DNA of 64,000 bases, from positions 89,530 through 153,529 of the forward strand of contig ML014138.1 in assembly GCA_003615045.1 (NCBI GenBank). Reading direction: 5' to 3'. A program made the position numbers and the translations under genes. Each line of letters opens with the position of its first letter. Position 1 is the stretch's first letter. The notes beneath the pieces were generated by a model, which worked only from the letters and a program-made list of their open reading frames with translations, made no database searches and had not been told where the DNA came from. Source of the DNA: Caulochytrium protostelioides (lineage: Eukaryota; Chytridiomycota; Caulochytriomycetes; Caulochytriales; Caulochytriaceae). This document shows positions 9,489 through 20,204 of the stretch, piece after piece.

Positions 9489-11592
9489 ATGTCCCTCGCT
9501 GACCCGCGGGTGCTGCCCGCGGGACGCCGCCGCCACGGCCGCGCTCGCCACCCCCACGCCCACGCTACCGCCCACGGCCCACGCTACCGCCCACCCCTTC
9601 GCTCGGCCATGGCCGCCCCATCATGGTGGGCGCCGTCGTTATCACCGACATCGTCGTCGGCACCGGCGTCGGCTCGCGCCCCCAGGATGTGGACGCCGAC
9701 GCGCGTGGGGGGGATGGCGCTGCTCGCGGCGATCGTGGCGCTCGTGCTACCGGCGCTGCTACCGTCGAGCAGCGGCGTGGACGCCTCGCCCATGGCGCCG
9801 CACTTCGTCTCCGAGGCCCAGCTCGACCCGGCGCTGCGCGACGCGTGGGCCGCGTTCGGCGACGGGAGCCAGACGATCCAGCTCGCGGACGGTGCGACAT
9901 TTCCGGGCGGTAACATCGGGGTTCCGAGTGCCGCGCGCGCCCAGCTGAGCCTGAAGTCCGTGGACGAGTCCGTGGCGCCCGCCGCCGCCGCCGCCGCCAG
10001 TGCTGGCCAGGCGCCGCTGGTGGCGGATCTGGCGTCGTCCCATCAGACGGGCACGTCGCGCTCAGCGACAGCGACGGTGACGGCCGTCGCGACGGCGACC
10101 GTCACGGTGGTGGCCGACGCCACGCACATGCCGGCATTGGCGCGAACCGCGTCTGCTGATATCGATGCGGACGAGGCGGACCGCGAGCTGACGCGGCTGC
10201 ACATGCACCACGAGGCGGTCCCCGCGCTGAAGGACGCGGCGCAATGGCCGACAACGCAGGCGAAGGCCGACGTGACGTCGCCCTTTACCGCCCAGCCATG
10301 GAATATGGCTAACGATATCGCGGACGCCGAGGCGAACGCGGCGGTCTCCGCGGCGGCAACCGCGGCGGCAGACATCTCGGCGAACACCACGGCCAACACC
10401 TCAGCGAGCACCTCGGCGGACGCCACGGCGGACGTCACGGCCGACCCGGCGGTGCGCGACCCTTGGGCGCTCTACGAGGATACGTCCGCTGGCATCGACT
10501 GGGCCAACCGGCTGCCGGGCAAAGGGCTGTTTGAAGTGGGATGCATCCGGCAAGTCGTGACGGACCGGCTGAACTGGGACCTGCAGTGGCGCAGCCTGTC
10601 GAGCGCCATGTCGGCGCATGCGTGCGTGGCCTCGTGCCTCAACATGATGACGCTGCCGACGGACGACTCGTGGACCCGCCCGACGTCTGCGGACGAGGTG
10701 TTCAAGTCGATCGATGTCGACGCCATCAACGCCCTCTTCCAGACGGGCGTCGACCCTCGGATCACGTCGACCGTCGCCATGATCGGGCCGTCCATGTCCA
10801 CGCAGTACCTGGAGTGCCGCTGCGGGCACCTGCAGCCGCTCGCACACCGCTCGCTCGGCGTGTGCAACGTCGAGTGCGGCGACGGCAACCGCTGCGGCGG
10901 GCTCGAGGGCTTCCTCGGCCACAAGAAGGACTGGAGTCTCTACCAGCTCCAGGTCCAGGCGCGCAGCATTCCGCGGCGCAACCCGAACCCCAGCGTCGTC
11001 CCAGCCTCGACCGAGCTCGGCCACGCGCCCGAGAACCAGTCCACCCGGGAGAAGCTCAACATGCTCTGGGACGCCATCCGCCCCGAGAACTCGGTCAGCC
11101 GGCCCGACGACGACTCGACCCTGCGCCTCGCCATCGTGCCGTCGCTCAATGTCGCGGCCGAGGGGCCCGCGGCAGAGTTGGCTGCCGCCGCTCCGGCGGC
11201 CGACGCATCCCCGCCGGCCTCCTCGTCCCCGACCTCTTCGGCCATACTCCCGATGAGATTGGATCTCCCTGCACCGGCGTCGGCCTCCGCATCGCCGTCG
11301 TCGGCGCCTGCAGCATCGCCCGCGTCCACAGCGCCAACATCGCCGACGCCGGCGGCGATACCGGCCACGGGGGCTATTCTGGGGCAAACCCCATCGTCGC
11401 GGTTGTCTTTTTTTGGCAGTGACGGTGTGTCGGATGTCTTTGACAAGCTGACCACCGAAGTCAAAAAAGCGAAATCTCTTGCGCCGTCCGTTGCCGACCT
11501 TGCGTCACCCTCTTCGATCTCCTCCTCCTCCTCCTCCTCTGCATCGTCAGGTGCTGCTTCCCCATCGCCATCCGCATCATCAAGCCCATCAG

Positions 11593-11625
<33 letters not shown>

Positions 11626-13223
11626 GCCACGATGCGAGCAGCAGCTCGAGTGGTAGCCGCGAGAGCGAGTCGTCGCCGTCACCATCGCCGTCACCCTCCA
11701 AGAGCGCCAGCCCATCAAGCGCCGCGCCGACAGCGTCCGCCACGGCCGTCGCCATCTTCCCGACCTTCGGCGACGACGGCGACGACGCGTCCTTCCCGAC
11801 GGGCGGCGCGACGGGTCCCGTTCCGCCGCCGCTGGTGCGTCCGCCTCCCGCGTCGGCGGGCGGCGACACGCTCGCGCCGCCGGGCCAGCTCGACCTCCCC
11901 GACCCGTCGGAGCTGGGCGGACCCCCGCCGACCGCCTCGCCCGCGCCGCCCGGCAAGGCCAAGGGCGGCGCACCAACGAGCACCAACGTGGGCCAACGGC
12001 CGACCACGTACAACAACAACAGTGGCGGGAACCGCGGCTGGCTGCCATCGCTCTTCGACTCGTTCAGCGCGAAGCTCAACGACCGCCGCACCGTCATGGC
12101 GATCGTCGGCGCCGTCATGGGCATCGTGGTCTGCTGCGCGCTCATGTGCTGGACCGTCAACAGCATCTCGCGGTACCGCCGGCGCAAGCGTCTCCAGGCC
12201 ATCGCCGACGAGGACGACGTCTATGTCGACTCGACGATGCTCCACCAGAGCACCAAAGCCACGGCGGCGTACAACGGCGCCGCGTACTACGAGTCGTACG
12301 ACTCGCACCAGAGCAGCAGCGTCGTCGGCGTCGGCCCGCGCCACGCCCAGCACAACAACGGGTACACCTCGTACTACCAGCCCGAAATGGCCATGATGTA
12401 CACGCCCTCCCAAGTCCATACCGCGGCGCCGCCCGCGAAGGCCTCGCCGTCCATCCAGCACGTGCCGTACTACTCGCCCTACGGCAACACGGCCGGCGGT
12501 AGCTCGCACTGGGGCTCGCCGCCCGTGGGCAACGGCGGCGCCATGCGCCCGCACCCGGCCGCCACCCGCGGCGGCGGTGGCCTCGGCGGCGCCTCGGGCC
12601 CGGTGCTCTGGCACGGCTCGCCGCAGCACGGCGGCCCCGCCGTCCGCGGCGTCGGGACCCCGGGGCCCGCCCCCGCGGCGTCGGTGGCGTCTCGGTCGAC
12701 CCCGACGCCGCAGCACTCGTCGCCCGACATGATCCCGGCGTACCAGCGAGCGACGACGCGGATCACGACCACGACGACGACGACGGGGGTGAACGCGGCG
12801 ACGCCGATCGTGTCGACGGCGCCGACGTCGCAGTCCTCGGCGTCGCTGTACGGCGGCGGCGGCGGCGGCGCGCCGGCGCTGGCCTCGCCGCCGCTGCTGA
12901 CAGAGGCGGCGTCGGCGTCGGCGTCGGGCGTCGGCGCGCCGCCGGATTTTAATCCCCACCACGTAGGGGACGTGCTGAACCCGTCGGATGCGTGGGCCGG
13001 CGAGACGCTCGCGCATGCGTCGACGTATGCGAGCGGCAGCGACCGCCCGGCGTCGCTGGCGACGAGCATGAACGCGAGCCAGGTCGGGGCGCCGTCCCAT
13101 GGCCATGTCACGGTCGGGCACGCCCCGCGCGTGGCATCGCATGTCGTGTCGCGGACCGGCGTGCTCGGCATGGATCCGGCGCACATGCCCCCGTCGAGCA
13201 GCCAGAGCGACCAGAGCGCCTAA
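9489..13223 (+). CDS. WSC-domain single-pass membrane protein (cell-wall sensor type)
   Basis: The frame gives 1244 aa from the first ATG. The ATG at 9609 (residue 41) and especially that at 9687 (residue 67, MWTPTRVGG) are alternatives, because a signal-peptide hydrophobic core (MALLAAIVALVLPALLP) lies just after residue 67. Order of parts: signal peptide; Ala/Thr-rich region; a cysteine-rich WSC domain (about 349-485) with the family's spacing VGC...HAC...C...CRCG...C...C...CGG...SLYQL; a long Ser/Pro/Thr-rich stretch (about 500-790, with Ser x10); one transmembrane helix (about 868-890, VMAIVGAVMGIVVCCALMC) followed by RYRRRKR; and a 330-residue cytoplasmic tail rich in Ser, Gly, Tyr and His. 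WSC-domain proteins of this layout act in fungi as O-mannosylated wall-stress sensors upstream of Rho1/PKC. The tail is much longer than in Wsc1-3, so the pathway assignment is inference. Confidence 0.82.
11595..11624. repeat. (AGC)10 trinucleotide repeat
   Basis: Ten uninterrupted AGC codons encode a Ser10 tract in the Ser-rich extracellular stalk of the WSC protein. Such tracts are prone to length change by slippage. Confidence 0.9.
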
Positions 13224-14513
13224 TCTCGCATTTCCTATCGCCCATGCGCGTGGGGCGTTTTCTGACACGACGCGCGCGTCAGGCACCTGGCTGCGATGCG
13301 GGGCTTCGTTCTTCTTTTCTTTTCTTCTTCATCTCTGCATAATATCGTTTTTGTCATCGCAAGGTATCGCGTCGTCGGATGCCGAAAGTTCGGTATGTCA
13401 ATGCGATGCGACACGTGGCATAGGACTTTCGCGGATGTCGATCCGCGCCGGCGTCGGACACTTGCGGCACACCGTCGGCGGCTTCCACGCTGGGGCCGAG
13501 GTCCGCAGTCGTGGCGCAGCGGGGGCGCCGACCATTCCAAAGTAGCGGTCGGCCCAGGGGCGGCGGAAGCGCCGACGAATATGAGTGGCCGGGGCGCCTG
13601 GACTCGACCCCGCACCGGCAGCGGTGTCGTGGTCGACGGCGGCGGAGCATCCGATAACCGGGTAGACGATAGGACAAAGCACCATCACGCTCGCTATCCT
13701 TTGATACTGCTCGACATCCATCAGCGCCCTGGGTCCGTCCGTTGGTCTTTCTGGAACGGCCAACCCCCGCTACCGAAGCCGGTCCGCCGACGTTCCCCGC
13801 CGCTGCCACATCTGCCACGGCTCCCACGGCTCCTACGACGCCACACCACCGTTTCCGCTGATACGGGCGCCACGATAGATACATGACGCCGATGTGAAGG
13901 CCTTGCGCGCCGCGCATCGCATGTCCCTGACGACAGCCGCGTTCTGCTTTTCAAGCGGATCACGGCCGATCTCGCCGAAGTCTGGGGTCCGTCTCCCGGC
14001 CTTTCCGAGAAGCCGCATCCCCTCCCGCCTCTAGCTGCCTGCACCCCGCCTCTAGCTGCCAATCTCCGATCGGGTCCGCCGGAGCGCTGGTGGATCACTC
14101 GATAGACAAGGACCTCCCACTCGGGCCCGAGTCGTCCTGCGGTGCCTCCCGCTTGCTGCGCTGGACGGCCACGGACGGGGGGCGCCCTTCGTCGGCGCCA
14201 CGGCCGGCTGACCGAGCCGGTCCTCTGGATCGAAGTCGCGGTCCACCTCCGCACGCCGCCGCCGACCGTGACCGCGTGTCGCGACCCCGCGCTGCCCCCC
14301 GCCGCGCGGCCGCCCGCGGGCCGACCGACCGGCGGTGCCCGTCGTCGAGAAGGCCGACGCGGCAGACCTCGGACGGGAGGACGTCGACGCGGCGCGGCGC
14401 GGCGCGGCGAGCGCCTGCGCCCTTCGGCCTCCCGAGCCGCCCCGCGAGCTCTGCGCGGCCCGGCTTGGCGGCCGCCGCGGCGCCGTTCGGCCCTCCGCTA
14501 GGCGCGGGGAACC
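13224..14513. other. Intergenic, no supported gene
   Basis: About 1.3 kb between two plus-strand genes. It begins with a T-rich 3'-UTR-like stretch (13310-13350), then GC-rich sequence leading to the F-box gene. A tRNA-Glu-like A-box on the minus strand near 13650 was examined and rejected because the T-arm does not pair. Confidence 0.45.
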
Positions 14514-17500
14514 ATGGCCTCCTTCATACCGCCCGACTCGATCCCCGTGAGCTTCGGCACCCGGCCCGTCTCCCGGACGCCGTCACAAGGGGCCGCCGCG
14601 CCGGGGTCTGCCGCCGCCTCCATCGCATCGGGACGATCCTCGCCGACAGCGGCTCGCCCAACATCTGCGGCGGCGGCGGCGGCGCCAACACCATCGACGT
14701 CCCGGACGCCGTCCACGGCCACGCTGCGACGTTCGGTCACGACGCTGTCTGTCGCTGCTGCGGCACCTGTCGCTTCAGTTGCAGCGGCGCCCGCAGCACT
14801 GGCCCGGTCGGCATCGGTCACGCTTCCGTCCTCATCAGCGCCGCCGTCGTCCATCTATCAGACGACGGCCACATCGCATCGCATCGATGGCACGCTTCCC
14901 CGCCCATCTGCCGCCGCCACCGCCGCGGCGCGGGCGGTTATCCGCGCCGTTCCCGGGCCACTCCCGGCAGATGGCAGTATCCCGCCGTCTCTGCCCCTGC
15001 GGCCGTCAAGGCTCGCCCACGCCGTCACCGCGCCGGGCATCGCCCCTCCGGCCTCCGTTCCGGCCGCCCCATCTTCCTACGATTCGCTGCGTCTCCAGGG
15101 ACTTCCAACGGCGTCCACCGCTCATCTAGCGACGGCTCACCCGGTAACGATGCCCACGACCACGGCTCGCCCCGCGCCACATGCTACCGCCATCCAGCCG
15201 CTCGCGCCGGCATCCTACGCCGCCCACAGACCGCTCGCATCGACGCCTGCGAGCGCCATCGCGACGTCGACGACCGCACCGTGGCCATCGATGCCGCGGA
15301 GTCAACCCCTGGGCTTGGCGCCCGTCGCGACGACGACCACGACGGCGCTGTATCCATCCGTTCCGGCCCTCCCGGCGACCGTTCCCATCGGGGTCGGCCG
15401 CGTGGCCGACACGCCGACCCGTGCATCGCTCTCGCCCACTCCCGCTAAAGTCGGCGCTTTGCAAGATGAAGGGTTCGATGAGCAGACCGACCCCTTCCCG
15501 AAAGCCTTTGCCCACGCCACCGCGTCGCCTGCCGCACTGGTGCCGCACGCGGCGAACGTGGGCCCGACGGGCCACCCGGCGCTGCGGTGGCCCCTGTCGC
15601 CGCGCGACACCAACGCGCTGCTGAGCCATCCGCTCGCCGCCACGACGTCGGTTCAGCAGCATCTGCAGCAGCAGGGGTGGCAGCCCCCGCCCCACCTGCG
15701 CGGTCCGATCCAGTCGTGGCCGGAGTCGGACCGCGCCGAGTATGCGTTCCACCTTATGCTGACGCTGTCGCCGAGCACGCTCACCGCGCTGCATACCCGG
15801 CTCCATCCGTTCACCGTCCGCGACTTTCTGACGACGCTGCCGCAGGAGCTGGCCGTCGCCATTCTGACGTGGACCGACGCGTGCACCGTGGCCAGGGTCG
15901 AGCGCGTCTGCCGCGCGTGGCAGCGCGTCGCCCGCGAGTCCGCCGTGTGGCGCGGGCTCTGCTGGCGCCGCGGCTGGCGCGGCGATGTCGAAGGCTATAC
16001 GCCGACCTACCCGCTCGATGCCGCCACCCACGGCCACGCCCACCTCGTCGCCGCTACCCCCGACGCCGCCGGACGCCACACTCACATGATGTCGCTCGCC
16101 GAGCCGCACCACGACCCCCTCCACGACGACCTCGACCTCGACGCCGACCACCACCACCCGGACGACCATCGCCATACGGATCTCCCGGACCACGGCCATG
16201 CTCTCGACCCCGACCATGACCACGGCCACGGACCCGAGTTCGACGGCGAGCCCTCGGAGCTCGCCGATGGCGCTGGCGGTGGTGGTGGTGGGTTGCTGCG
16301 CCGTGGACTGACCGTCAACTCGGTCGCCTCGACGGCTTCGTTGGCCAGCTCCTTGCTCCAGAGCGATCAGACGGCGCTCGGCCATCCCGTGAGCGCCATG
16401 GGCGTGCCGGCCACCCCCGCGGTGGCGGTGGCGATGGCCATGCCGCCCCTGCCGGGGTCCGCCACGCCTCCTGTTGTGCTGCAGCCCCCAATCCAGCTGG
16501 GGGCGCCGTCCGCCGCGGTGGTCACGCCCCACGTGGCCGCCGCCAGCGCCTCGTTGCCCCTGCCCCACCATACTGCCGCCGTGCATCCGCTGCGAACCGC
16601 CCCGACGGCCGCGGGCGCCGATGTGCCGCCGCCGCAGCCGCCGCCCCTGCCTGCACGCCCCCGGCCCCGACCGCCACGGATCACCTCGACGGCCACCGCC
16701 CTGCTGGGCGGCGACACCGCCGCAGGGGTCACGCCGCCGCCGCCGCTCTCGGCGCCCACGCACAGCGTCGCATTCCCGGTGGCCGATGTGGGCGACCGCG
16801 CCCTCCACAGCCAGAGCTTGGGCCGGCGAGCGACGGCGACGGCGGCTGCGCCACTGCCGCTGTCGATGCTGGGCCACCCCCAGGAGCCGGCGATCGACTG
16901 GCGCCACGTGTACCGCCGCCGCACGCAGCTGAATCGCCACTGGCAGGACGGCCGCTACGCGACGCGGGTCTTTTCGGGCCATACGGCGCCGATCTACTGC
17001 CTGCAGTTCGACCGGGAAAAAATCATCTCGGGGTCGCGCGACACGACGCTACGCGTGTGGGACATGCAGAGCGGGCAGTGCCAGCGGACTCTGCGCGGGC
17101 ACGGCGGCTCGGTCGTGTGCCTGCAGTACTCGGACCGCTACATCGTCTCGGGCGCGAGCGATGGCTGCCTGATCGTGTGGGATGTGCGCACCGGCGAGGC
17201 GCTGCGCGTGCTGCGCGGTCACGCCGAGACCGTGCTCAACGTCCGCTTCGATGGCCGCGCCATCGTGTCCTGCTCCCGCGACTCCACCATCAAGCTGTGG
17301 CGCACTGAGCCCGAGCCCGAGAGTCTGGTCCGCACGACGACGACGCGCGGCGCCGGCGGCGCCGCGTACGAGCAGGCGCCCTTCCGCACGCTCGTGGGCC
17401 ACCGCGCCGCGGTGAATGCGGTGCAGTATCACGGCGACACGATTGTCTCGGGGTCGGGCGACCGCGTGATCAAGGTCTGGTCCGCGTCGACCGGGCAGCT

Positions 17501-17870
17501 GCTGCGCAACCTGCTCGGGCATACCCGCGGCATCGCCTGCCTCCACTTCGACGGCACGACCCTCGTCTCCGGGTCGTCAGACGCGACGCTGCGCATCTGG
17601 GACGTGCACAAAGGCGTGCAGCTGCGGCTCTTGCGCGGGCACACGGACCTCGTGCGTTCAGTCGCGTTCGACGCCGACCGCATCGTCTCGGCCTCCTATG
17701 ACGGAACCGTCCGCATGTGGAGCCGCGAGACCGGCCGCGAGATGTGGATTGTGCGCGGGCGCCATACCGAGCGCATCTTCAAGGTGGGGCTCTCCGAAGG
17801 CCGCCTCGTCACCGGCGCTAAGGACCGCTGCATTATCGTCTGGGAGTTTACCCATGGCCTTGACGGCTGA
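14514..17870 (+). CDS. F-box/WD40 ubiquitin-ligase substrate receptor, beta-TrCP-like
   Basis: The 1118-residue product starts at an ATG with strong context (GGGGAACCATGG). Residues 1-430 are low-complexity Ala/Ser/Pro/Thr-rich sequence. An F-box follows at about 440-490 (LPQELAVAILTWTDACTVAR...CRAWQRVA), the Skp1-binding module. After it lies a ~320-residue insert with a His/Asp-rich tract (about 503-575). The C-terminal 300 residues form seven WD40 blades, each beginning GH and ending near W-D. Blades 2-6 match beta-TrCP closely: GSVVCLQYSDR, ETVLNVRF, LVGHRAAVN, SGDRVIKVW, RGIACLHF and DLVRSVAFD. SCF complexes with such receptors ubiquitinate phosphorylated substrates; Met30 and Pof1 are the related fungal proteins. 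The long insert between F-box and propeller is unusual. The gene is convergent with YAF9, 117 nt apart. Confidence 0.88.
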   Translation: MASFIPPDSIPVSFGTRPVSRTPSQGAAAPGSAAASIASGRSSPTAARPTSAAAAAAPTPSTSRTPSTATLRRSVTTLSVAAAAPVASVAAAPAALARSASVTLPSSSAPPSSIYQTTATSHRIDGTLPRPSAAATAAARAVIRAVPGPLPADGSIPPSLPLRPSRLAHAVTAPGIAPPASVPAAPSSYDSLRLQGLPTASTAHLATAHPVTMPTTTARPAPHATAIQPLAPASYAAHRPLASTPASAIATSTTAPWPSMPRSQPLGLAPVATTTTTALYPSVPALPATVPIGVGRVADTPTRASLSPTPAKVGALQDEGFDEQTDPFPKAFAHATASPAALVPHAANVGPTGHPALRWPLSPRDTNALLSHPLAATTSVQQHLQQQGWQPPPHLRGPIQSWPESDRAEYAFHLMLTLSPSTLTALHTRLHPFTVRDFLTTLPQELAVAILTWTDACTVARVERVCRAWQRVARESAVWRGLCWRRGWRGDVEGYTPTYPLDAATHGHAHLVAATPDAAGRHTHMMSLAEPHHDPLHDDLDLDADHHHPDDHRHTDLPDHGHALDPDHDHGHGPEFDGEPSELADGAGGGGGGLLRRGLTVNSVASTASLASSLLQSDQTALGHPVSAMGVPATPAVAVAMAMPPLPGSATPPVVLQPPIQLGAPSAAVVTPHVAAASASLPLPHHTAAVHPLRTAPTAAGADVPPPQPPPLPARPRPRPPRITSTATALLGGDTAAGVTPPPPLSAPTHSVAFPVADVGDRALHSQSLGRRATATAAAPLPLSMLGHPQEPAIDWRHVYRRRTQLNRHWQDGRYATRVFSGHTAPIYCLQFDREKIISGSRDTTLRVWDMQSGQCQRTLRGHGGSVVCLQYSDRYIVSGASDGCLIVWDVRTGEALRVLRGHAETVLNVRFDGRAIVSCSRDSTIKLWRTEPEPESLVRTTTTRGAGGAAYEQAPFRTLVGHRAAVNAVQYHGDTIVSGSGDRVIKVWSASTGQLLRNLLGHTRGIACLHFDGTTLVSGSSDATLRIWDVHKGVQLRLLRGHTDLVRSVAFDADRIVSASYDGTVRMWSRETGREMWIVRGRHTERIFKVGLSEGRLVTGAKDRCIIVWEFTHGLDG

Positions 17871-17987
17871 CTTGTTTTGGTATGTTTTGGTATGAATTTT
17901 CTTTTTTTTTCGATGTACACACCTCTCTTTGTTTTTTTTTTTTCTTTTGCATATATACGTTTTTTACTGGCTGACTTCTGGAGACGC

Positions 17988-18960
17988 TTAAGCGACCGGC
18001 GACGGTTCAGCATCCATCGGCGTGTCTTCGGCAGTAGCGACGTCATCGTCGTCGTGGTCGTCGCCGGCCGCGGCGGCATCCGCATCTGCATCAGCCGCGG
18101 CCGCGGCCGCTGGCCCGTCCAACGGCGGCAGCCCCTCGGCCTCGCGCTCCAGCCGGGAGATCTCTTGCCGCAGCGAGCGGAGTTTGGCGTCGGCGGCCTG
18201 CAGCTCCTCGGTCATCTGGAGGACTTCGCGGTCGGAGGCGACGAGCGCGCGCGCGAGCAGCTCGGCCTCCTCGGCGGCCATGGCGGCGGAGAAGTGGCCG
18301 CCGCCGACGTCGCCGGCGGCATGGGTCGGCAGCGACGGCGACGACGGCACGCTGGGGTCGCCCTCGTGCTCCTGCAGGCGGCGCGCAAGGGCTTCCGAGG
18401 GCCGGTGGAACACGATCTCCTCGTAGCGCTCGGCGATGACGGCGCGCTTGGAGGCCGCGACGGCGGGCGGCGGCGGCACCGCGCCGTCCTTCGGCTCGAT
18501 TGTGTAGAGCTGGAGCGTGTGCGTGAGCGCGATCGGCTTCTCCGATGTGTCGTGGAAATAGATGCGGATGACGATGTCGAACTCGCCCCAACCCGTCTCG
18601 TTGACCTCGAACGGCGGCTGCGTCACGATGCGCAGCGGGTCTGGGAAGTCCTGGTGCAGCTTGAAGGTGACTTTCTTGACGAAGTGCGAAATGTCGGCGC
18701 CGTGGTGGCCCATCACATAGACCGACCAGCGGTGCGTGTGCAGCGGATCCGCCGGCTCCGTGAACGTTGGCGAGTCCCGCTTGAGCACGGCCGCCGACGA
18801 GCCATAGATGATCTTGCGCACAAATGTGCCCGTTTGCTGCGTTATGACATAAAAAATACATTCCGAAGTGCACAAAAGAATGACGGTGAATAACACGGAG
18901 GGCCGACCGCCAAGCGAAGGGGGGAACACGACAGCGAGACGCTACCTTGGGACGCGGCAT
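17988..18960 (-). CDS. YAF9: YEATS-domain protein, Yaf9/GAS41 type (two exons)
   Basis: Exon 1 is 18960-18946 (only MPRPK), followed by a 109-nt intron (18945-18837; donor GTAGCG, acceptor CGCAG) and exon 2, 18836-17988. The product is about 287 aa. The YEATS domain spans residues 6-150, with the family signatures IIYGSSA, HTHRWSVYV, ISHFVKKVTFKLH, PPFEV and ETGWGEFDI. It binds acylated histone H3 lysines through an aromatic cage. A helical coiled coil (about 200-255) ends the protein. Yaf9/GAS41 is the shared YEATS subunit of the NuA4 acetyltransferase and SWR1 H2A.Z-exchange complexes in the nucleus, and its coiled coil docks to Swc4. The length and the C-terminal coiled coil fit Yaf9 rather than Taf14 or Sas5. 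An acidic tail closes the protein. Confidence 0.9.
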
Positions 18961-20204
18961 GATGACGGCAGTTCAGTCAGCGATGCGTCAAGTCTTTTTT
19001 TGGTTTCAACCCTCCACGGCAGATGGGCAGGCATGGGCCACGACGAGCCTGCACGCCGTGCCGCGCCAATCAGTACCGTCCGTTAGAAGAGCTCCGTCCG
19101 TAGTGCGCCGTCGAATCGTCTTGTCGCCATGGATGGCAGTGGACAAGTCACCGTTGCAGCCGGCTGCCGGCGCCACAGACCGGCGATCTGTCGGTTGCTG
19201 AATGCTCAGCGCTGAACGCTGAACGCTAAGAGCTGAATCCTGAGTGCAGGCAGGGCATGAGGCGGCGGCGGCGATAGGCAAAGGGGGCGATCCCCCTCGG
19301 TCGCGACGATTCCGGGGTGCAAGGGTCATGCGAGAGACAGCAGAAGCGACCAGAAGCGAGTATACTGCCGAGTAGCACCCCTCTTGCCACGTGGTCGAAC
19401 TAGATCGTCACGCTTAGCCTCCATCAGGCCATGCCTGCGTCCTTTCCGAACGGTTCCGCTGGTGATTTGCGGCGTTTTGGCATCTCCGCTCGCGCGAACA
19501 CCCTTCTTTTTCGCGTGAGCGGGCAGGCCGGCGGGCGTTGTTGCCACCGTGCGCGAGGCTGAGTCGCATGCGCGCCGGTGGCGCGTCCCTGGTCGCGCAA
19601 GCACCGCCGGCCTCGCCGTGACAATGAAAAGTGTGGCGCCCTCGGTCGCGCTTTCGCGGCCAGCGCCACATGCGCCTGTGCACGACGCGCGGCACCGCGG
19701 CGGCCAGCACCGCAACGGGGACGAAGGCGGTCCGTGGTGTTACGCGAGACAGCGGGTTGCCTGCCGCTTGCAGGGTAGGGGATCGGCGCTCGGGTGGGCG
19801 GGCTGGAGCGTCGGCGAGTTCGCATTGGCATGAGCAGGGCATGCCCTCCATCGTAGGGATCGCCGTCGATCACGGCACTCATTAGATGATATGCAGCAGA
19901 CGGCATGGAGTCGACTACAGTGAGCAGACGACGATTTACTTGGTGCAAAGTCTCTCGCGCGTGATCCAGCATCACTTCCACTTATCGTCGTCGATCGCGC
20001 TTCGCCAAGCGACGCGTCGTCGCCGTCGTCGCCGGCATCGTCCTCGTCTCTCTCTGCCCACCATTGCGCCACCGCTCGACCTGATTAGGGACGACGGGAT
20101 CATGGCGCCGTTCGAAGACCCATATTGACACCGTCGCTGACGCCGTCGCCATCGTCCCCATCGCCGCCGTTGCTGCCATCACTCATGTGGACGCCGCCGC
20201 CGCC
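18961..20204. other. Divergent intergenic region between YAF9 and REV1
   Basis: About 1.2 kb holding both promoters. A degenerate repeat of GCTGAACGCT-like units lies at 19198-19235. No conserved ORF or RNA gene is visible. Confidence 0.5.

Noticed and set aside
11715-13286. 523-codon ORF antisense to the WSC gene
   Set aside because: Arg-rich compositional shadow of the sense frame; no motif.
13600-13680. tRNA-Glu-like A-box and GGTCGAGTCC B-box on the minus strand
   Set aside because: The T-stem and acceptor stem do not pair, and the D-loop is too long.
15126-16982. 618-codon ORF antisense to the F-box/WD40 gene
   Set aside because: Extremely Arg/Gly-rich, with no domain and exactly opposite well-supported WD40 coding sequence. 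Long antisense ORFs are expected at this GC content.
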